Part shown: piece by piece, positions 8,090 to 16,265 of the stretch
Layout: each line of letters opens with the position of its first letter
Position numbering within the stretch: position 1 is the stretch's first letter
Source: an uncultured Blautia sp.
Lineage (GTDB): Bacteria > Bacillota > Clostridia > Lachnospirales > Lachnospiraceae
Length of the DNA stretch: 30,079 bases
Assembly: GCA_934409175.1 (NCBI GenBank)
Contig: CAKRVX010000020.1
Span: 1-30,079, forward strand
Reading direction: 5' to 3'
Position numbers and translations under genes: made by a program
Notes under the pieces: model-generated
The model's input: only the letters and a program-made list of their open reading frames with translations
Database searches by the model: none
What the model was told of the DNA's origin: nothing

Positions 8090-9751
8090 ATGAAGAATAA
8101 AACTGTAAAAATGGTTATTGCAGTTGCTGTTCTTGTTGTTTGCTGTGGGGCTTACGCAGGTGTAAAAACCTACGTAGCCAAACAGGAACAGAAAGAATCT
8201 GAAAAAGAATCTGAAGAAAAAACAACTGTTTTCTCTGCATCTGCAGATGATATCCAGTCTCTTGACTTTGTAATTGATAAAAATGAAACTACATTTGAAA
8301 AAGATAATGATCAGTGGGTAAAAAAAGATGAAAAAGATTTTCCGGTAAACCAGACAACTCTGGATGATGCAGCTTCTTCTATTGAGTCAGTTGAATCTGA
8401 CAGGGTTTTGAATGATGTGGAAGATCTTAAAGAGTATGGCCTTGATACACCGTCAAATACATTAAAAATTGTTACAAAAGGATCCAATGACAAAAATGAC
8501 AGTGACAGTAAGGAGGATTCTGATACTTTAGACAAGAAATCAGAAGATACTGTAACTACAACATTATATGTTGGGGATGAGAACACATCTACCAGTCAGT
8601 ATTATGTGTATAAAGATGATGATAAAAAGACAGTATATATGGTGGAAGCATCAATTATTGAGCCGTTTGCGAAGGGACTGTATGATTATGCACAGGGAGA
8701 AGATTTCCCGGCTATATCCAATACAGATAATATCAGCAAGATTTCTGTAACAGGTGATAAATCATATGAACTGTCTAAAAATGCAGATACCAGTTCATGG
8801 GCTGTAAGCGGTGAAAAGACAAAAGATGAAAAGGCAGATTCTGCTACAGTAAGTTCTCTGGTTTCATCTTTTGGAAGTATGGCATATAATTCATTTGTGA
8901 ATTATAAATGTGAAGATAAAAGTGAATATGGATTGGATGATCCGTATTCTGTTATTACAGTGGATTATCAGGAGGAAGAGGAAAGCGATTCTGGTGATTC
9001 AGGCGATGCAGATGTTTCGGATGATAATGCTGACGAGAAAAACAATACTGATACATCTGAAAGCGAGAGCGCAGATGATACTGATGCATCAGCTGACTCA
9101 TCAGATACATCTGACACAACAAAATCAGATGATGCAGAAGAAAACAAGAAAATGGTTGATAAACAACTTGTGATCACTGTTGGAAAGGAATCTGATGATA
9201 GTAACCGATATGTGATGGTAAATGACAGTAATCAGGTATACACTATGTCTGAAGATACCTTGTCTGCTCTGACGGATAAGAGCGATGAAGACTTCTGGGA
9301 TATGACAGTAAGCTATATTTCTCTTAATAATCTGGCAAGCCTGAAAGTTTCCTATAAAGGAAATGAGTATAAAGTAAATGTTTCACGTGAAACATCTAAA
9401 GACGATGATGATAAAGATACGGAAACAGTTACCTATAAACTGAATGGAAAAGAACTGGATGCAGCAGATTTGACGCCATTTTATAACAAACTAACTAATA
9501 TGGCAGCTCAGAAACGACTGACAAAAGAATTTAAGCCGGAAAGTACCCCTGAATTAACAGTGGCTTTCACAGAAGAGGATGGAGATACGACAGAGGTTTC
9601 TTATTATAGCTATGACACGAATTATTATGCAGCAGTAGTGGGAGAAAAAGTATATCTGGTAAATAAGATGAATGTAAAAGAAATGGTTACAGCACTTGAG
9701 TCTATGATTAGCAACGGTGATAAAACAGATGCGCAATCTGATGCAAAATAA
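8090..9751 (+). CDS. DUF4340 membrane-anchored extracytoplasmic protein
   Basis: A 553-residue protein with a single N-terminal transmembrane anchor (about residues 8-26); the rest should face outside. Two modules of the DUF4340 kind are visible, each ending in EYGLDxP (near residues 118 and 283), followed by a third beta-rich part. Between them lies a very acidic Asp/Ser insert at about residues 295-350, probably a disordered spacer. The ATG abuts the stop of the GldG-like gene, with the Shine-Dalgarno in the preceding coding region. DUF4340 proteins commonly accompany GldG-like ABC systems, so it is probably the accessory surface component. Oddity: a perfect parS site is embedded in the coding sequence at 9379-9394 (residues NVSRET). 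Confidence 0.85.
   Translation: MKNKTVKMVIAVAVLVVCCGAYAGVKTYVAKQEQKESEKESEEKTTVFSASADDIQSLDFVIDKNETTFEKDNDQWVKKDEKDFPVNQTTLDDAASSIESVESDRVLNDVEDLKEYGLDTPSNTLKIVTKGSNDKNDSDSKEDSDTLDKKSEDTVTTTLYVGDENTSTSQYYVYKDDDKKTVYMVEASIIEPFAKGLYDYAQGEDFPAISNTDNISKISVTGDKSYELSKNADTSSWAVSGEKTKDEKADSATVSSLVSSFGSMAYNSFVNYKCEDKSEYGLDDPYSVITVDYQEEEESDSGDSGDADVSDDNADEKNNTDTSESESADDTDASADSSDTSDTTKSDDAEENKKMVDKQLVITVGKESDDSNRYVMVNDSNQVYTMSEDTLSALTDKSDEDFWDMTVSYISLNNLASLKVSYKGNEYKVNVSRETSKDDDDKDTETVTYKLNGKELDAADLTPFYNKLTNMAAQKRLTKEFKPESTPELTVAFTEEDGDTTEVSYYSYDTNYYAAVVGEKVYLVNKMNVKEMVTALESMISNGDKTDAQSDAK
9379..9394. promoter_or_regulatory. parS site 1 (intragenic)
   Basis: An exact 16-base TGTTTCACGTGAAACA, the ParB/Spo0J loading site known from Bacillus subtilis and other Firmicutes. 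It lies inside the DUF4340 reading frame, where it encodes part of N-V-S-R-E-T. Parts of the parB system lie 2 kb downstream. Confidence 0.92.
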
Positions 9752-10049
9752 TATCAGTTAATAGCAAAAAGAATAACAATTTAGAGATAATAAATAAAGG
9801 GACATTGTTCAATTGATTGATAATCGAACAATGTCCTTTTGTTATATCATGGAAAATTATTTCGTAATGTTCATACTATAATGAGATTTTCGGTCATACA
9901 TCTAATTCTTTGCTTAACAGTAAATATTACTTACACGAAACTAAGTTAGAATGTTTTAACTGAAACAAGAAAGTCTCCTGCATCTGTTATGGTGACAACA
10001 ATTAAAGAGAAAAATTTTTGTTTCTGTCTGGCCTGAATAACATGCAATA
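9752..10049. other. Intergenic region between DUF4340 gene and alpha/beta hydrolase gene
   Basis: Convergent spacer of 298 bases. Apart from the terminator at 9796-9842 I see only AT-rich sequence without a convincing reading frame, RNA gene or repeat. Confidence 0.6.
9796..9842 (+). terminator. Strong intrinsic terminator of the ABC operon
   Basis: A perfect GGACATTGTTC/GAACAATGTCC stem extended by A-T pairs is followed by a TTTTG tail. The loop carries TGTTCAATT (9806-9814), the same nine bases that recur around the alaA-like promoter at 25763-25896; this may be chance. Confidence 0.9.
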
Positions 10050-11003
10050 TCAAAAGAAAATTTTGATTTGCTCAAGAAAAGATTCTGGATTCTCAATGTG
10101 AGGAATATGCCTGGATTCTGGAATTATAGCAGTTTCAATGGCGGGGTTGAGAGTACAGTACTCATCTGTAATGGATTTACCGTTTGTTTCTGCTTCCCCT
10201 TCAACAATATAAATACTGTTATCCAAAGATTTTACTGCGTGACTGATATTGATGTTCATATACTTGGAGATCAGGCTGGAGTATAAATATTTGGCATAAC
10301 AACCACCTTTGTGCGCACTTTCATAATATGCATCAGTCATTACAGAATCTACATGGAAAGGATTAAAATACATTTTTTCAATGAACATATTATTTACATT
10401 CTCATGAGATACCAGCATATGATATACCAAAGTTCCAAAAACCGGCATTTCCAGAGCAAACTTTAACAAACGGTCTTTTTTTGAAGGCATTTGTTTCAAA
10501 CGTGATAAGCTTGGCGGATTTATAAGCATGATTTTATTAAAAAGCTCTTTTTCGTTATGACAGGCCATAACTGCAAATGAACCCGAAAAACCACTTGCGA
10601 TAATGTCGGTTTTTTGACCGATTACTTCTCGTATAAAGTCACAGATCATTTGTACATATACGAAGTTTGTATATGTGATACCGGGTTTTTCAGAGCGCCC
10701 ACATCCAAGAAGATCGATGGTATATACGGTATGATCGGCGGCAATGGATTCTTCGACTTTATTCCATTCATATCCAGAGGCACCAGGTAACATGTCATGA
10801 ATTAATAATACAGGGGTTCCATTGCCTTTTTTGGTATAATTTATATTACCAAAACGCCATTCAAAAGTTTTAGTATTTGTAATTCCTAACAATTGTCTGA
10901 ACTGAGCAGCAGCGGCGACAGTTCGGTTGATAAAGTGAATGACAGCGGTTGAAGTAGTCATAAGAGCAGCAAAAGTAATAATTTTGTGCTTGTGTTTAGT
11001 CAT
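10050..11003 (-). CDS. Alpha/beta hydrolase fold protein, N-terminally membrane-anchored
   Basis: A 317-residue hydrolase of unknown substrate. A hydrophobic N-terminal segment at about residues 8-24 suggests a membrane anchor or signal sequence. The core has the oxyanion-strand motif LLIHDMLPGASGYEW, then YTIDLLGCGRSEKP. The nucleophile elbow is SGFSGS with Ser140; the usual final glycine of G-x-S-x-G is replaced by serine. The C-terminal SRHIPHIE contains the likely catalytic His299, and a glutamate in VEGEAE (about 270) is a candidate acid. AAAGGAGG lies 6-7 bases before the ATG on the minus strand. The gene stands alone, opposite to its neighbours, so its position says nothing about its role. 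Confidence 0.85.
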   Translation of the reverse strand: MTKHKHKIITFAALMTTSTAVIHFINRTVAAAAQFRQLLGITNTKTFEWRFGNINYTKKGNGTPVLLIHDMLPGASGYEWNKVEESIAADHTVYTIDLLGCGRSEKPGITYTNFVYVQMICDFIREVIGQKTDIIASGFSGSFAVMACHNEKELFNKIMLINPPSLSRLKQMPSKKDRLLKFALEMPVFGTLVYHMLVSHENVNNMFIEKMYFNPFHVDSVMTDAYYESAHKGGCYAKYLYSSLISKYMNINISHAVKSLDNSIYIVEGEAETNGKSITDEYCTLNPAIETAIIPESRHIPHIENPESFLEQIKIFF

Positions 11004-11120
11004 TTTACGCCTCCTTTGGATGGTTTTTTCAGAACATCCAGATATAAAGAATATGATAAATTTATTATCTATAATGAATTGCTCTGCTATAAAGCAACTT
11101 CCGCAATCCTTAAATTAAAC

Positions 11121-11180
11121 ACTTGGAATCCACAATTACTACATAAACCACAAAACTTCTTCGTGACACGGATTCCAAGT
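11121..11180. repeat. Perfect 11-base inverted repeat
   Basis: ACTTGGAATCC (11121-11131) and GGATTCCAAGT (11170-11180) can form a stem around a 38-base loop. There is no adjacent T tail. It could be a DNA-binding site, a structured RNA leader of the divergent hydrolase gene, or a remnant of a small mobile element. Confidence 0.5.
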
Positions 11181-11409
11181 TCAAAAGCTTTATTGTGAAA
11201 GCACGAACAGCTTTTTGTCCCTGATATTATTATATTCCAATAAGTTAAAATTTACAAGAAAATATAGGTACTACATATTATAATAAAAACTTCAACGTAA
11301 GATATTGGCAACTATTTATAGAATTTATAATTTGAGTAAGGGACTTAGCTGCTGTGGTCAGATAGTGATAAATATACAATAATAAGATTAAAAATTAATA
11401 GTTTTTTTA

Positions 11410-11425
11410 TGTTTCACGTGAAACA
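11410..11425. promoter_or_regulatory. parS site 2 (upstream of parA)
   Basis: Exact TGTTTCACGTGAAACA, 26 bases upstream of the extended -10 of parA. At this distance ParB loading could also affect parA-parB transcription; that is an inference. Confidence 0.93.
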
Positions 11426-11450
11426 TTATGTAGCGTGATGATAATAAAAG

Positions 11451-11459
11451 TGTTATAAT
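11451..11459 (+). promoter_or_regulatory. Extended -10 promoter for parA-parB
   Basis: TGTTATAAT matches the TGnTATAAT extended -10. The -35 position (about 11431-11436, TAGCGT) is weak, as is usual with an extended -10. Confidence 0.6.
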
Positions 11460-11521
11460 GTATCTGCAATATTGTCAATAGATAAAATATAAAATGAAAA
11501 CCTCATAAAGGAGGAATGAAG

Positions 11522-12289
11522 TTGGGAAGAATTATAGCAGTTGCCAACCAAAAAGGTGGGGTAGGTAAATCTACAACTGCAATCAATCTTTCAGCCTGCC
11601 TTGCAGAAAAAGGAAAAAAAGTCCTTGCTATTGATATTGATCCGCAGGGAAATACAACCAGTGGACTTGGTGTGGATAAAAATGCAGCAGAAAATACACT
11701 GTATGAATTGCTGTTAGGTGAAGCAGAGATAAAAGATACAATTGTAAAGGATGTTGTAGAAAACCTGGATTTGATTCCATCTAATATTAATCTTTCCGGT
11801 GCAGAGATCGAATTGGTAGGAATTGATAACAAAGAGTTCATTTTGAAAGGTATCACAGATAAACTTAGACGTAGATATGACTATATTATTTTGGATTGTC
11901 CTCCGTCATTAAATATGCTGACAATTAATGCGCTGACAGCGGCTACGTCTGTTTTGGTTCCTATTCAATGTGAATATTATGCATTGGAGGGACTTTCACA
12001 GCTTATTCATACAATTGATCTGGTAAAAGAACGTTTGAATAAACGTTTGAAAATGGAGGGCGTTGTGTTTACTATGTATGATGCCAGAACAAATTTGTCT
12101 CTGCAAGTAGTAGAGAATGTGAAAGAAAATCTGAATCAGAATATTTATAAAACAATTATCCCGAGAAATGTCAGATTGGCAGAGGCACCAAGTTATGGAC
12201 AGCCAATCACCCTTTATGATTCCAGATCTTCTGGGGCAGAAAGTTATCGCCTTCTGGCAGAAGAAGTGATTAACAGGGAGGATGATTGA
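11522..12289 (+). CDS. parA: Chromosome partitioning ATPase ParA (Soj)
   Basis: ParA/Soj is a Walker-type ATPase that binds DNA as an ATP dimer and works with ParB-parS in origin segregation and, in Bacillus, DnaA control. The product is 255 residues. The deviant Walker A KGGVGKSTT is at about residues 9-17, followed by DIDPQGNTTSG and the Walker B region YIILDCPPSL. I prefer TTG 11522: AAGGAGG (11508-11514) is 7 bases upstream and the protein then starts MGRIIAVANQKGG as in homologues. ATG 11516 lies only one base after the Shine-Dalgarno. The stop overlaps the parB start by one base. Confidence 0.95.
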   Translation: MGRIIAVANQKGGVGKSTTAINLSACLAEKGKKVLAIDIDPQGNTTSGLGVDKNAAENTLYELLLGEAEIKDTIVKDVVENLDLIPSNINLSGAEIELVGIDNKEFILKGITDKLRRRYDYIILDCPPSLNMLTINALTAATSVLVPIQCEYYALEGLSQLIHTIDLVKERLNKRLKMEGVVFTMYDARTNLSLQVVENVKENLNQNIYKTIIPRNVRLAEAPSYGQPITLYDSRSSGAESYRLLAEEVINREDD

Positions 12290-13248
12290 TGTCAGGAAGA
12301 AAAAATGGTCTTGGCAGAGGTTTAGATGCACTGTTTCCAGAAAAAAATCCTGCCAGCAGAGAGACCACAATAAAGTCAACAGTAAAAGTTGAGAAAAAAT
12401 CAGAACCTGCAGTAAAAAGGCGCAGCATAAAAGAAAAAGAGGAAACACAAAGCCAGAAAAAAGTGCCAATGATGGTAAAGATATCAATGGTAGAGCCTAA
12501 TCCGAATCAACCGAGAAAACAATTTGATGAAGATGCATTACTAGAATTATCAGAGTCCGTTAAACAGTACGGTATCTTACAACCGCTGCTTGTATCCAAT
12601 AAAAAGGACTATTATGAAATAATAGCGGGAGAACGACGCTGGAGAGCTGCGAAACTTGCAGGATTAAAAGAGGTTCCTGTTATAGTAAAAGAATTTACAG
12701 AACAGGAACTGGTAGAAATATCTTTGATTGAGAACATTCAGCGGGAAGATTTGAATGCAGTTGAGGAAGCGATGGCATATAAGCGCCTGATGGATGAATT
12801 CCATCTGAAACAAGACGAAATTGCGGACAGAGTTGGGAAAAGTCGTACAGCGGTTACGAATTCCATGCGTCTGTTGAAACTCAGTGCGAAGGTACAGCAA
12901 ATGCTGATTGATGAGATGATCACAGCCGGTCATGCCCGGGCAATTCTGGCAGTTTCGGATCCGGAAAAACAGGAAAATCTTGCTATACGTGTATTTGATG
13001 AAAAACTGAGTGTCCGTGAAACGGAAAAGCTTGTAAAGGCGGTTTTAGCTCCGCCTAAAGAGAAAAAACCACAGATATATTCAGCAGAAGATGCGGCATA
13101 TGAAAATCTGGAAGAAAAAATGAAGAGTATCATGGGGACAAAAGTTCAGATTCTCAGAAAGAAAAATAATAAAGGGAAAATAGAAATTGAATATTATTCC
13201 AGGGATGAACTTGAAAGAATTATTGACTTATTTGAGTCCATTCATTAG
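12289..13248 (+). CDS. parB: Chromosome partitioning protein ParB (Spo0J)
   Basis: ParB is a CTP-dependent DNA clamp that loads at parS and recruits SMC. The 319-residue protein starts with the ParA-activating tail GLGRGLDALF (about residues 7-16) and a variable basic linker. The N-terminal CTPase domain has PNPNQPRKQFDE and GERRWRAA (114-121), followed by LIENIQREDLN. A helix-turn-helix QDEIADRVGKSRTAVTNSMR (about 175-194) and TAGHARAIL lead to a C-terminal dimerisation domain. ATG 12289 overlaps the parA stop (TGATG) and has AGGGAGGA 6-7 bases upstream; the in-frame TTG one codon earlier is less likely. Its targets, five exact parS sites, are in this window. Only one ParB paralogue is seen; there is no Noc. 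Confidence 0.96.
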   Translation: MSGRKNGLGRGLDALFPEKNPASRETTIKSTVKVEKKSEPAVKRRSIKEKEETQSQKKVPMMVKISMVEPNPNQPRKQFDEDALLELSESVKQYGILQPLLVSNKKDYYEIIAGERRWRAAKLAGLKEVPVIVKEFTEQELVEISLIENIQREDLNAVEEAMAYKRLMDEFHLKQDEIADRVGKSRTAVTNSMRLLKLSAKVQQMLIDEMITAGHARAILAVSDPEKQENLAIRVFDEKLSVRETEKLVKAVLAPPKEKKPQIYSAEDAAYENLEEKMKSIMGTKVQILRKKNNKGKIEIEYYSRDELERIIDLFESIH

Positions 13249-13266
13249 TTGAGGAGTGATAATCGT

Positions 13267-13785
13267 ATGAGTGGCATATTTGAAAACCTGAGTATTGATT
13301 CGGGTATTATAATTATTATATTGCTGATCCTTGTTATTTTTCTTCTGGTAAGAAGTGTCAGCTGTAATATGCGTTTGAGTCGTTTGGAACGCAGATATAA
13401 GACGTTTATGAAGGGCAGTGATGCGCAGTCACTGGAAAAAGTATTTCTGCGTAAATTCGCCCAGATAGACAGATTATATGAGGCAAAAGAAGAACACGAT
13501 CACGATATTCTGTTTTTGAAAAAAAACCTGGATAAAATGTTCAGTAAATATGGCATAGAAAAATATGATGCTTTTGATGATGTGGGTGGTAAATTAAGTT
13601 TTGCGCTTGCGCTACTGGACAAGGATAATACAGGACTGATCTTAAATGCAGTGCATAGTCGTGATAATTGCTTCCTTTATCTGAAGGAAATAGTAAAGGG
13701 AGAGTCCTATGTAATGTTGAGTCAGGAAGAAGTGGAAGCACTTCGGAAAGCGGTAAATTTTGGACTCGGTGATATAGAAGAGTGA
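13267..13785 (+). CDS. DUF4446 family membrane-anchored protein
   Basis: A 172-residue protein with one N-terminal transmembrane helix at about residues 13-32 (isoleucine- and leucine-rich, IIIIILLILVIFLLV), then a short coiled-coil stretch (RLERRYKTFM and following helices) and a compact alpha/beta cytoplasmic domain containing the family segment KYDAFDDVGGKLSFALALLD. The domain is found almost always next to parB in Clostridia; its function is unknown. The ATG at 13267 is preceded by GAGGAG about 10 bases upstream; the TTG at 13249 overlaps that Shine-Dalgarno and is unlikely. The gene follows parB by 18 bases and is probably in the same operon. Confidence 0.85.
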   Translation: MSGIFENLSIDSGIIIIILLILVIFLLVRSVSCNMRLSRLERRYKTFMKGSDAQSLEKVFLRKFAQIDRLYEAKEEHDHDILFLKKNLDKMFSKYGIEKYDAFDDVGGKLSFALALLDKDNTGLILNAVHSRDNCFLYLKEIVKGESYVMLSQEEVEALRKAVNFGLGDIEE

Positions 13786-13927
13786 TTGTTGTATGTATAA
13801 AAAAAGAAAAAGAGATAATAATTAAATAACTATAGAATGTTGAAAATATAAGCAGAACTATAGAAAAGACTGTTAACAGGTACTGCAGATAAAGCAGACA
13901 TAATACATAACATTCAGGAGGAACAAA

Positions 13928-15223
13928 ATGTTAGATATCAAATTTGTGAGAGAAAATCCGGAAATTGTAAAACAGAATATCCGTAATAAGTTTCAGGATA
14001 GTAAACTGGAATTAGTGGACAAAGTTCTTGAACTTGACAAGGAAAACAGAGAGATTAAACAGGAAGTGGAAGCTCTTCGCGCCGAAAGAAATAAAACTTC
14101 CAAACAAATCGGTGCATTAATGGCACAGGGCAAAAAAGAAGAAGCGGAAGAAGTGAAGAAACAGGTAGCTGCTTCTGGAAGCCGTATTGAAGAGTTGTCT
14201 GCAAGAGAAAAAGAAGTAGAAGAAGAACTTTTAAAAGATATGATGGTTATTCCGAATATCATTGATCCATCTGTACCAATCGGTAAAGATGACAGTGAAA
14301 ACGTAGAAATTGAGAAATTCGGTGAGCCGGTAGTTCCGGACTTTGAAGTTCCATATCATACAGATATTATGGAAAGCTTTGACGGAATTGATCTGGACAG
14401 TGCAAGACGTGTTGCAGGAAATGGCTTTTATTATTTAATGGGGGATATTGCAAGGCTCCATTCAGCAGTGATTTCTTATGCGCGTGATTTCATGATCAAC
14501 AGAGGATTCACTTACTGTGTTCCACCATTTATGATCAGAAGTAATGTTGTAACAGGTGTTATGAGTTTTGCTGAGATGGATGCCATGATGTATAAAATTG
14601 AAGGGGAAGATTTATACCTTATTGGTACCAGTGAACATTCTATGATTGGCAAATTTATTGATCAGATCATTCCGGAAGAAGAACTTCCCAAAACACTTAC
14701 AAGTTATTCTCCTTGCTTCCGTAAAGAGAAGGGCGCTCATGGCCTTGAGGAAAGAGGCGTATATCGTATCCACCAGTTTGAAAAACAGGAAATGATCGTT
14801 GTATGCAGACCAGAAGAGAGCCCGATGTGGTTTGATAAATTATGGCAGAATACTGTTGATTTGTTCCGTTCTCTGGATATTCCGGTACGTACTTTGGAAT
14901 GCTGTTCCGGTGATCTGGCAGACTTGAAGGTAAAATCCCTGGATGTAGAAGCGTGGTCTCCTCGCCAGAAGAAATACTTTGAGGTAGGAAGCTGCTCTAA
15001 CCTTGGTGATGCACAGGCGCGTCGTCTGAAGATTCGTGTAAATGGAAAAGACGGTAAGAAATATCTTGCTCATACATTAAACAATACAGTAGTAGCACCT
15101 CCGAGAATGCTGATCGCATTCTTGGAAAACAACCTGAATGCAGATGGTTCTGTAAGCATTCCGAAGGCTCTGCAGCCATATATGGGTGGAATGACAAAGA
15201 TTGAGAAAAAGACTCGCGCTTAA
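13928..15223 (+). CDS. serS: Seryl-tRNA synthetase
   Basis: A class II aminoacyl-tRNA synthetase that charges tRNA-Ser. The 431-residue protein has the N-terminal long antiparallel coiled-coil arm (about residues 27-105) that reads the tRNA-Ser variable arm. The catalytic core has IGTSEHS, motif 2 FRKEKGAHGLEERGVYRIHQFEK and the C-terminal YMGG. Motif 3 is unusual: HTLNNTVVAPPRMLIAFLEN, where bacterial SerRS usually read LNGSGLAVGRT. The invariant motif 3 arginine is kept. The CCSGDLADLKVKSLDVEAWSP region also differs from the common CTGDMGFSAAKTYDLE form. GGAGG lies 6-7 bases before the ATG. The 142-base upstream gap shows no T-box motif. Confidence 0.94.
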   Translation: MLDIKFVRENPEIVKQNIRNKFQDSKLELVDKVLELDKENREIKQEVEALRAERNKTSKQIGALMAQGKKEEAEEVKKQVAASGSRIEELSAREKEVEEELLKDMMVIPNIIDPSVPIGKDDSENVEIEKFGEPVVPDFEVPYHTDIMESFDGIDLDSARRVAGNGFYYLMGDIARLHSAVISYARDFMINRGFTYCVPPFMIRSNVVTGVMSFAEMDAMMYKIEGEDLYLIGTSEHSMIGKFIDQIIPEEELPKTLTSYSPCFRKEKGAHGLEERGVYRIHQFEKQEMIVVCRPEESPMWFDKLWQNTVDLFRSLDIPVRTLECCSGDLADLKVKSLDVEAWSPRQKKYFEVGSCSNLGDAQARRLKIRVNGKDGKKYLAHTLNNTVVAPPRMLIAFLENNLNADGSVSIPKALQPYMGGMTKIEKKTRA

Positions 15224-15255
15224 TGGGAGATGAGCTTTTTCAGGGAGGTGTTCTT

Positions 15256-16131
15256 ATGCATAGTTATCTGAGGGCCGTTGGTTTTTCTAAGATCACCAAA
15301 AGAAGCAGTATAAAGCAGATTATCATGGATGTGGTTGAAACGTATGATGAAAAATATGTGGTAGAGAATCATCCGGATGGAATATTTGCTGAGTTTTCCA
15401 AAAATTATGGATGTGATTGTGGAATCACTGTATGTGGGCAGTATGATGAAAACAATCAGTTTCATGTGGATTATTATTTTCCTTTTTTTCGTGGCACAGG
15501 GATTACAACACAGGAAAGTGTAGTGGTTGAAAGACACACTGACAAGGAATCTTTTGCAGGGGCCTGCGATGATCTGCGAATAGGAGTTACTCTGATATTT
15601 TATCTGCAAAATGCTGCAGAATATCTTCAGCAGCGAGGCAAAGGAGAGAGTCTTTCCGGCAACCAGCCACTAACCCTCTCCGGCTTGGCGAGGGAAGGGA
15701 AAATTCTTTTTCCGGTAGAAAAAGACAAAGAAGCAGTAAAGGTAGAACGTGAACTGACAAAGAATCGAAACCATCTTATTGCTGCAGCCAGAAATGGGGA
15801 TGAAGAGGCAATGGAGAGTCTTACCATGGAGGATATGGATACATATTCCATGATATCTCAGAGAATTGTCACAGAAGATATCTTTACGATTGTAGACTCT
15901 TACTTTATGCCGCACGGTATTGAATGTGATCAGTATAGCGTCATGGGCGAGATTATTGATTATATGTCGTTTAAAAATATTATTACAGGTGAAGAAATTT
16001 ATCAGTTTACTTTGGAGTGTAATGATATGCAGTTTGATGTCTGCATTAATGAGGCAGATCTGCTGGGAGAGCCTAAGATTGGACGTAGATTTAAAGGGAT
16101 TGTGTGGCTGCAGGGGCAGTTACACTACTAA
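15256..16131 (+). CDS. DUF3881 family protein
   Basis: A 291-residue cytoplasmic-looking protein with no signal or membrane segment. The start MHSYLRAVGFSKI and the internal CGCxxG-like segment YGCDCGITVCGQYDENNQFHVDYYFPF match the DUF3881 family known from Clostridia; the function is unknown. A basic, charged middle stretch (about residues 155-190) is followed by an acidic MESLTMEDMDTYSMISQRI. I chose ATG 15256 because GGGAGGTG (15243-15250) sits 5 bases upstream; the ATG at 15223 overlaps the serS stop and lacks a Shine-Dalgarno. It is likely co-transcribed with serS. No clear terminator follows before the two parS sites. Confidence 0.82.
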   Translation: MHSYLRAVGFSKITKRSSIKQIIMDVVETYDEKYVVENHPDGIFAEFSKNYGCDCGITVCGQYDENNQFHVDYYFPFFRGTGITTQESVVVERHTDKESFAGACDDLRIGVTLIFYLQNAAEYLQQRGKGESLSGNQPLTLSGLAREGKILFPVEKDKEAVKVERELTKNRNHLIAAARNGDEEAMESLTMEDMDTYSMISQRIVTEDIFTIVDSYFMPHGIECDQYSVMGEIIDYMSFKNIITGEEIYQFTLECNDMQFDVCINEADLLGEPKIGRRFKGIVWLQGQLHY

Positions 16132-16186
16132 AAAAGTGCTGCATATGTAGTTGCAAGCCGTTTTAGGGACAGAGAGTTTTTTTAAA

Positions 16187-16202
16187 TGTTTCACGTGAAA
16201 CA
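16187..16202. promoter_or_regulatory. parS site 3
   Basis: Exact TGTTTCACGTGAAACA in the gap between DUF3881 and tRNA-Arg, the first of a close pair. Confidence 0.93.
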
Positions 16203-16226
16203 TTAATGCTTATATGAAACAAAAAA

Positions 16227-16242
16227 TGTTTCACGTGAAACA
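16227..16242. promoter_or_regulatory. parS site 4
   Basis: Second exact TGTTTCACGTGAAACA, 40 bases after site 3 start-to-start (close to four helical turns). A further half-like TGAAACA lies between the two at about 16215. Confidence 0.93.
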
Positions 16243-16265
16243 AATTAAGAAAAACAAAGAAACTC

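Larger units (their letters stand above)
11004..11521. other. Divergent intergenic region upstream of parA
   Basis: This stretch of about 520 bases separates the minus-strand hydrolase gene from parA. It holds an 11-base perfect inverted repeat (11121-11131 and 11170-11180), a weaker AAAAGC/GCTTTT inverted repeat at about 11182-11217, one parS site (11410-11425) and an extended -10 promoter for parA (11451-11459). The remainder is AT-rich without a supported reading frame. Confidence 0.6.

Noticed and set aside
4688..9751. True gliding-motility system
   Set aside because: Other gliding genes are absent and the lineage does not glide; the Gld name reflects only family resemblance.
12289..13248. 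Noc (nucleoid occlusion) instead of ParB
   Set aside because: The GLGRGLDALF N terminus and the coupling to parA indicate ParB; the sites here are parS, not Noc-binding sites.
13786..13927. Possible T-box before serS
   Set aside because: No AGGGTGGNACCGCG-like motif, no specifier stem and no terminator in the 142-base gap.
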